A stretch of 35,362 nt of DNA from a virus, in IMG/VR virus record IMGVR_UViG_3300021197_000822, positions 1 through 35,362 of that record. One strand, given 5' to 3'. Below are positions 24,453-33,400 of the stretch, one piece after another. Numbering within the stretch: position 1 is the stretch's first letter; each line of letters opens with the position of its first letter. The position numbers were made by a program, and so were the translations under genes. The notes below the pieces were generated by a model. That model saw only the letters and a program-made list of their open reading frames with translations, was not told the origin of the DNA and did not search any database.

Positions 24453-27400
24453 TTGACAGTAATTAGCCGTAAGACTCATGGTTTCTTTTTCAATGGTATT
24501 ACTGACAGTATCATAGTGCCCGAAGGTGACTTTAGCGAATTAGGACACAGAACCACAAGAGGGACTGACGATGTGCGAGTTATCCTATCTGAGAATGCGC
24601 CATTATCTACACGTGACAGTGTAGCAACATCAGGTATTTTCAATAAGTATCTAACAATAGAAGCGTGGGTAATGCCTGATTGCGGCGGTACAATAATAGA
24701 GAAAGAAGGTCAATACAAACTTTCACTCGGTCATATAGACACACCCGGCCCTGCATCTTTTGAAGTATTCATGGAAGGTGAAGGTGGTGAAGAAAGATAC
24801 TATCTAACCACAGCAACCTTAGCAACAGATAGATATGAAGGTACTGTATATCCACATATTGAGTATCAAGGTCTACAAGATTCGTACAACAGATTCGTTA
24901 GTAGCAGAGACGATGCGACAGAACTAAACAAAAACCATAGACCTTTGATTCATGTAATAGCGACAGTAAGAACCACAGCCATAGAACTATACATTAACGG
25001 GGAGTTAGTTGTAAGGCAATCTATCAAAGACAGAGACTTAGCGCTAAAGCCCTCTACCAAGCAAACATACATCGGAGGTAAAGGTGGTAAGTTTAGAGGT
25101 ACGATGGAAGGCATTCATCTTAATGCATCATTCAAGACTTCAATGATAGAAGGTAACTCCCCGTTATCGGATAGTGACACTATACTTCTATACAGATTTG
25201 AAGAGCCTATCGCTCCTATTGAAGATGTTTTTACTTACAGTGCACACACAAGTAGTAGTGGGTTATCAGTATTAACTATGACAAAAACAGATGCTCAGTT
25301 ACTCGCATCAAAACTTACGGGCAATACAGTAACTACTGGTACTATTGATTTTACTTCTTCACCGTACAGTTCAGGTAATTACGAGGTGTTAGATTCTTCC
25401 TCAGGCTCAACTGTTGTTAGAAGTATATCTCATGTACCATACAATATATTAGTTAATCCTGATGGTATAACGCCTTCAACAAGTAAACCTAATCAAAAAC
25501 CTCCTGAAAGATTAAGATTACATTCTATAAATAATCTAGAAAATACAAACCCTACATTAACTGTATCTAGTATCCATTTAGATTTTATTAATACAAGTAA
25601 TAGTAATAACGGATTAATAGGTGTTCTGAATACTTCTAGAAGTGCTAATGTAGATAATCACTTCGTTGTAGTTGGTGCAGACTTATTGATTGATAGTGGA
25701 ACATCTAAACCATATCAACCGCCTCATTATACTTCTCAGATTATAGATAGAACAGGGCAAATGATAATCGATGAAAGTGATTTTGAAAACCATGGATTTG
25801 TTTATTCTAGTGCTATTGCTACAACCACATCTGATGCAAATAATCCATTTGCAGTAGTGTGGCCTACTACTCTGAGCGAAGATTTCCAAATAGGACATAG
25901 CGGTAGACACATTAAGAATCATGTTGAAGGACACACTTTCTTACGCATGTTACCAAAGGCTATTGATGAAATAATAGACCAACAAGGTAACGGTAACGCA
26001 GATATTGTTGACGTGATGTATAGCGATATGCATAAAGGAATAGAAAAACAAGTCGCTGTAAATAGTTTAGTAGATGTGTATAGAGATTTTAACGATGTAG
26101 TAATAGATGATGTTGTTAGTTCTAGTACAGTAACAGTAGCATACAATTCTTACAACGGCACTGGTAGCCCACCTACTGGGAAAAGAAAGTTAATCGCCAT
26201 AGGTGGTCCTGATTTTGATTACACCCCATTTGCTCTAAAAGGTCCGATACCGCAATACAACAAGTACGATGCTAATAACGACGAAACACACCACGATAGT
26301 AACATTAGAGATTATCATGTCACACCTTCTAAAGAAAGTAGAGTCGCTATACTTCACGTACCTAGATTAACAGACTTAACACCATCTCTTTCCCCATTTG
26401 TAGAAATACATTACAATGCGATTGATTTGACTGGTGCAAGTATGAGTGGCACTGTGCAACCTCTACTAATGGTGGAGAAAACTGTACCTTCATCCGATAC
26501 ATTAGTGAGTGGCTCAGAGTATATTTACGATTCTATAATTCATGCGATTAGTTCAGGTATGACACTACATGCGCCCGGCGGATACATAGATGTGTATGCA
26601 TCTGATTTAGGAATCGATAGTCCAGTAGTACAAGAACACGGTTTAGTAGGTGACACTTCGGAAGGATATTCTGCCGATACAGAAGTTGATGAAACGTTAA
26701 CACCTGCTAATTATACTCCAAGAAATAATGCAGACTCTATACAAAACGGTACACCGCAAGCCATAATTGAATCTGTGAGTACAAGCGGTCTACATAATTC
26801 TGCATTCAATAGACTGTATCTAAACAAAATAGACCAAACTAAAACCTTGACCGATAAAGGTAGTTATTCTAGACTAGCACCTGATGTGGTGTTAGATAGT
26901 GGTTCTGCCGGGCAGTTCGATACTGGAACTGTATCTTCTTCATCGCCTATACATGAAACATACGATATAATAGACAACCATATCTTAGCAGACACGAACA
27001 ATGCTGATTTCAGAATCTTCATTCAGCCTACTGACCGAAGAAGAAGTATGCAACTTGCTAATGTTAATTTGTCTACTAGATTCAATAGGGCAACTATACT
27101 TTACTTAATGAGTAGAGCAAAAGTAAGGTCGATAGAAGAAAGCGAAGGCGATGAGGGCGGTTACACTACACTAAGTTGTATAGGCGTAGGAGATAGCCTA
27201 GTATCTCGTTCAATTGATTTTACTGGCAAAGGTAGCCCTGACTCGCATATAGTCAAGGAGATAGAGCCTAATGCACCTGTTGTCACTGTTACACTTGGTG
27301 GTCCGGGTCAAGGTGCTATGGATACTAGGCCAGTATTCCAGCGCAGTATGTTAGCACACGAAGCGTACTCTACACGCAGGTCGTACGCTGTAAGTGTGAC

Positions 27401-30400
27401 TAGGTTGAATGTGCCTACGGGTGCTAGTAGTGTAGGCGATACTGTCGGAACATTATACGTTAAACCTCTTAATAATGAAAGTGAAGATTTAGCAAGTTGG
27501 GGTACGTATGGGTTTACTCGCTATGGAAGAGTGTACTTTGTAGACGGTAGTAACGCTAGATATAGTAGTAAAACAGGTAACACATTCGTATTTACATTAC
27601 AAAGTGTAGGTAGCGGATATTATATCGGCTCAGATGGTACTGAATACACCACCGTACAAAACTTGCTACGCGCAAACGGTATGATGGAAGGGCATAGTAG
27701 TGTGGGAGTAGATATATACGCTAACTTTACAATATATAATGAGCCTAATTTTGGAGAAGAAAGTAAATTAGAAAACGGCACTACTGTAAACGATAGAATG
27801 CATCAATCTATGAGCGATGTACAACATGATTACCAACTAGGCACTCAATACGCTAGTACTAGAGCAGTTGCAGAAATACCATTTTTCTCTAAACAATTTT
27901 TTGCACCATCTGTTGGTCCTGATAACGCATTCAAAATACATGTAGATGCTACACATACTGCGCATACTTACAATCCTAGCCCAGTTGGTAGAAGATTTAT
28001 AGACACAGAGCCAGCAGATAGAGAAGCGCATTCCGCTTATTCTATTGCATTAGCAAAAAGAGAATATGTTAATTCTACATTTATCACTGAATATAGAAGA
28101 GTATCGAATACAGATAAGAGACTTTATGTGAATGACCCGAACGTATTTCCTGAATCTCACACAGACGTAGATGAATACAAAGGCTTCACTAATCACGTTT
28201 ATCGATATAGAAAAGTTTGGTTGGCTAATGGAAAATGGGCTTTTTATACAAATGCACCTGCTACTGACAAGTATCTAGCATTAGCAGATGACGACATGAC
28301 ATATGGTCATAGCGAGGGTTTCTTTGAGGACTTAGCCGCAGGGCAACCAGTCTATTTAGGAGGTGTAGGGTTTGAAGGAGGTAATACACCTATGGCATCT
28401 GATGAAATAACCCCATCATCAGACTTTGAGAATAGAGATGAATATTACTATGATACCGCTAGTGTAAAAACACAAGGGGGTAATGTGGATTACGGATTAC
28501 GTCAGTATGTTAGCGCAGTTGAGTTTAAGGCTGGACCTGAAAGTAATCCACACGCTGCACAAATACAATCTAGGCGTGCTAGTGGTACGAGTTTATCTAC
28601 AAAAACAGTATCGTTATCCGGTGAAGATAAAGCAGTAATTGTAACGTTATCTCCCGAAGATTTTGCTAAGTTTCCCGATTTAGGTTACGACACTCCACCA
28701 CCTTCTGCTGTTGGAGATTTAGGATACGAAGTACAATACGATGATAATGGTACTATCCATAAGTTTCAATATCACGGTCACATTAAAACACTAACTGGTG
28801 CGACAATCACAGCAGTACCTAAAAACAGTATTGTGCTTGTTTACAATACATCAACAGGATTTACCCCAAATAAATACTCTACGGGCGTGATTAAGAAAAA
28901 CATAACAACCGGAGGTACTACCTCAGCATTTGACGTTGAAGGGGTGGATGCTACTACTGTATTTTCAGTAGGTAGTAATCTTTACGATGATGGGGGTGTT
29001 ATTGTAGGGGTGGTAACGGCGGTAACAGCGACCACCATAACCATAGGCGCTGGAACAGCAAGAACCGTTAGCGATGATGAAAACTTACAAACAGACGGTT
29101 TGCCTGAGGGTGCTAAAATAATATTAGCGAGAAAATGCAGAAGTATTCTTGGTACAGCGATTACAGCAGAAGTTGCTGATGGTTCTCAATACTATCGTGA
29201 ATTGAAGAACAGCCTAAATATTACTGATGTCACAATCACTGCAAATGGGAGCACATCATCTACCATAACTATTGACGGTGCTAGTGGTAAAAATGTCAAT
29301 GACCTACATGGTATGAACGTCAAGAAAGACGATACGCTCTACTATTGGGAAGATACCGGAACGGACAAAATACGAAGAATAGGGTTAGTTAGTAGTATCG
29401 GTAGTGCTGATGCAAACGGCACTCAAACCGTTACTTTAACTGCTACTGGGCCAATTATTCCATCTAATGCTAAACTTGCAGTATGGACTGGCGACTATGA
29501 AGATAAAGACGCTGTACTAAACGCTACGTGGTTAAATCCATACGCACAAGGTGGATTACGCAACGGTGATACCGTATGGGCAAATATGTCGTATAACAAC
29601 CCACATGCGGTTGAGGGTTTGTTTGCTAAGAGTAGAGGTGTGTTGAACGAATCACAAGTATGGAATGCGTTTGATAATGGCGCGGGTGAATTAGATACAA
29701 CTAACCCAAGAGATAGTATTCCTCTAGAAAACTTCTTGATTGGTAATACTTGTTTAGAAACTGCAAGAAACTATGTGCAACACGTAAACAGAACAGTTGA
29801 AGAAAATTATCTAGCACTCGGACTTACATCTGCACAAGCACCCGTTGTAGCCTATATCGACCCTTACTTGTCTACTGACGAACATGCGCGTGTATTACTA
29901 TACAACGTGGCACATGACAAAGAGTTCATCGCATTCCAAGATATACACATGCAAGTGCAGACTAGTTCACAGGCTACACAAATAGGCTGGCCTAAAGAAG
30001 TGGTAGAAAGTGGTAATTCAAGAAGAAGTGAATTACACAAAGTCAACGCTGCATATAATGGCGCTGGTCCAAGTCCGTGGACTACACAAATAGATGTTAC
30101 AAATGGCTTCTTATCGCAGAACCCATACATACGAAGTACACAGCAATCTAAGTTCATTGAAAGTGCTTATGCACACGACTTAGCAAATAGACACACTAGT
30201 GATTTAATTGATAGCAGTACTATTGCTAGTTTGGCTACTGCTTTACCGACAGATGGTAGAAAAATAGAGGGTGCTAGATTATACGGTAAAGCACACGGTC
30301 ATCACATACATACCGGATATTCCTATGGTGGTACTACATCAGGATTTAGAATTGGATATAGTCTTACACCTAGAACTGATGATTCTGTTGTTTTACATAA

Positions 30401-33400
30401 AAGAGCAAATGCAAAACATTCATTCACTAGAATACCTAATAACAATGCAAACTCGTTTGTAAAGAAATTAATAGAACATAGAGAAGCAACAAATGATTGT
30501 TCGTTAAGAGACCCCTCTACTTTCTTTGATACCCCTGATGGTACTAGAGTTATACCAGCATTTTTGTGCCTAAAGGGTATTAGAAGTTCATCTTTAGACT
30601 TGACTAGTCATACTGAGAGTAGATTGCAACACCTCCCACAATGGAAAGACATGGACTTCGTTAGACGTTTAACATTAGATTTAGGTGAGATTAGTCAAAA
30701 AGATGGGGTTGTAGATACGCTATCTGCAACAGAAGAGGCTGTTAGATTAATCAATCAACATGCGGCGTTAAACGGTAGACTACTAACTGGTTCAGCACAT
30801 GACCCTTCACCATTTTGGAATGTAGATAATGGTGACAAGGGTACTCACATGGGATACATACGCGCTCACATAGGTAGAGAGGTACAAGACCTAAACGGAG
30901 ATACAGGGTACACCATTGTCATACATAGTACAGTGCCGGGCGCAAGTGGTAGAAACTTCTGTGTGTGGCTTGATAATAGTAAAGGACAAAGTGTCTATCA
31001 ACCACAATTCTTAGTAGGACACGGTGGAAGATGGCGTAACTTTTGGGCGTTACCTGACGAAAGAGAGGGTGAAAATATGCATCCAGCGCCTATGCCATTA
31101 AACAAGCATGGTAGACCGTTTGCCCCCATTACTACACTGCAACAATACGTTACATCGGTAGAAAGTGGTGAAGAAATAGAAAGTGTCGCTGAGTTTGAAG
31201 ATAGTAGCGTATTGAGAGCAGTGTCTGATTCAATAAGCGGAAAGAGTCACAATACAATAAATACAGAATCTTTAGACATTAAAGGTTCATCATCTTCATT
31301 AGTCAAGGGTTTAAGAGTCGGTAAAAAGGCTATCTCAAGAATAAACTTTGGCGGATTAGTAGCAAGTGGTGTACCGGGATTTGCGCCCGATGTCGGAACT
31401 TGGGGTTTTGGTAAAATAGGTGAGACTAAGTTCAATAATAGGTATGGCGCATTTAACGCTCAAGGCACTGCTCATACTGGTTCAGATTATTCAAACCACG
31501 TACCGACATCGAACATAATTTCTGATAACATAGGTAACGGACAATTATACGGTTTTAGATTCAAAGACAACTTAGGTGTAGAAAACGGTATTAGATACAT
31601 TTATCGTAAGATAGGTGAATCGTTTGCAAACAGTAATACCACATTACCTTCTACTATTGAGGATGAAGTATGTGTTTTCTTCGACGACAGGGATGTAGGA
31701 CAAGGTGGATTTACAATAGGTAAACACATGCATGGTGTTGGTGATGCGACAGGTAGATTAGATACAGATGCAAGCGGTGTCACAAAAACATTGCAGTATT
31801 GGAAAGGTGCTAGATGGAGAGGCGTTAGTGCCCCAAATGCTGTAATGCACGTCAGCGCTGTCGAAGATACGAGTGCTGGAACTTTGGCGATTACGTTTGA
31901 TAATTCACCATATCAAGGTGGTGGAACACCATATAGCACTGCTTTTAGTGGTAAAGGTGACCTCTTAGGATACTTAGGATTTCCAAAGAAAAATGGTATT
32001 ATACAAATTACAGATTATGATGCAGCAGCAGATGTTGGAATTACAGTGTCTTATGCATCGAGAGACCATGATACATTCTACGGTTGCACTGGTCTAGTAA
32101 CACTACCCGATGATGTACTAATCGCTTCTGTATTAAATTGGACTACGCTTGTAACAGATGAATTAATTGCTGCTGTAACTGCTGCTGCAATTAACGCAGG
32201 TAATGAGATAAACACGGAAGAAGGACATGTATTTGATTGCAGAGAGATGTATACCACTGATGGTAGAACCTTTGGTGAATGGGGTGTAAAAGATGATGCA
32301 ATACGAATTAGAGCGTATAATACCCAAAGTCCGATAATTCCTCTTAATCAATCTTATAGTAGCGTTGTAAAGCGAGATTATGGTATTCATGCGTCACACT
32401 TAGAGTTTGGTGAAGTGAGAAGAGTTGATAGGGTAACAAACGGCGAATGGGATTTTGATACAAGTACAAGTACAGGCCATGGAACAAGACCAGTAACTAA
32501 CACAAATATAGATGCTAGTCAAGGTATCGATTGCGGTTACATACCCTATACCTTACTTGAAATAACTACTGTATCAAGAGGTCCAAACTCAAACACAGCG
32601 TCACCTAATCTAGTTGACTCAACTAATACTCCGATTGATACTTCTACTTGGAATGAAGGATTAAAGGGTATACAATTTACACGTTCATCCGGCGACCACA
32701 TACTACCAATGATTGATAACCCCGTTGTTCACTTTGGTAGTTCTCAAAGTAATTGGACTACCGAAGTTACAGTATCTGCTGCTAGAGAGGTAGACCCCTT
32801 TCTTATACCGTCAGGTGCGACAGCAAGTAACGTCATATTACCAGTTGGTGAAAGAGCGACTATATGGTTAGGCGACTATCCTATTGAAGCAGAAAGTAAA
32901 ACAGGTACTGACCCTCGACAAGAATTAAGTTGGTTAACAGCAGATGCGGGAGATGACTTTCCACAATCTATGGCTAAAGCAAATATATTGCAACGCCATA
33001 ATAACAAGGAGTTTGACGGATTGCGTTCACTCGGTAGCGTATTCTCTGAACCAATAGTCTACTTCCGTGGTGGTAAGAGTAGCAAAGACCACAGCGTGCC
33101 GTTGTTCTTTGGTGGTGGATTTAGCGGTGTAACACTCGACGTAAACGATGGTACGCAGAACGACTATTCTACTTTCTACACCCATCCATATTCTACTGGA
33201 CCAACTGGTGTAACTGGATTACAGAATGCAAATGAAATATCTACCAGTTATGCAATGCTAGATGGAAATGCAATGTTTGCATTCTTCCCCGGCGCTGCAT
33301 TGTGTAATCAACATCGTGGTAGTATTACTCCACCTGCATTCAATCAACAGAATATACTCGCGCCTGATTTGTCTAAAGGTGGTGTAACATACAGCGCAGG

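Noticed and set aside
30271-30462. 63-codon + strand ORF inside the LamG gene
   Set aside because: It is out of frame within the continuous giant frame, with no ribosome binding site.
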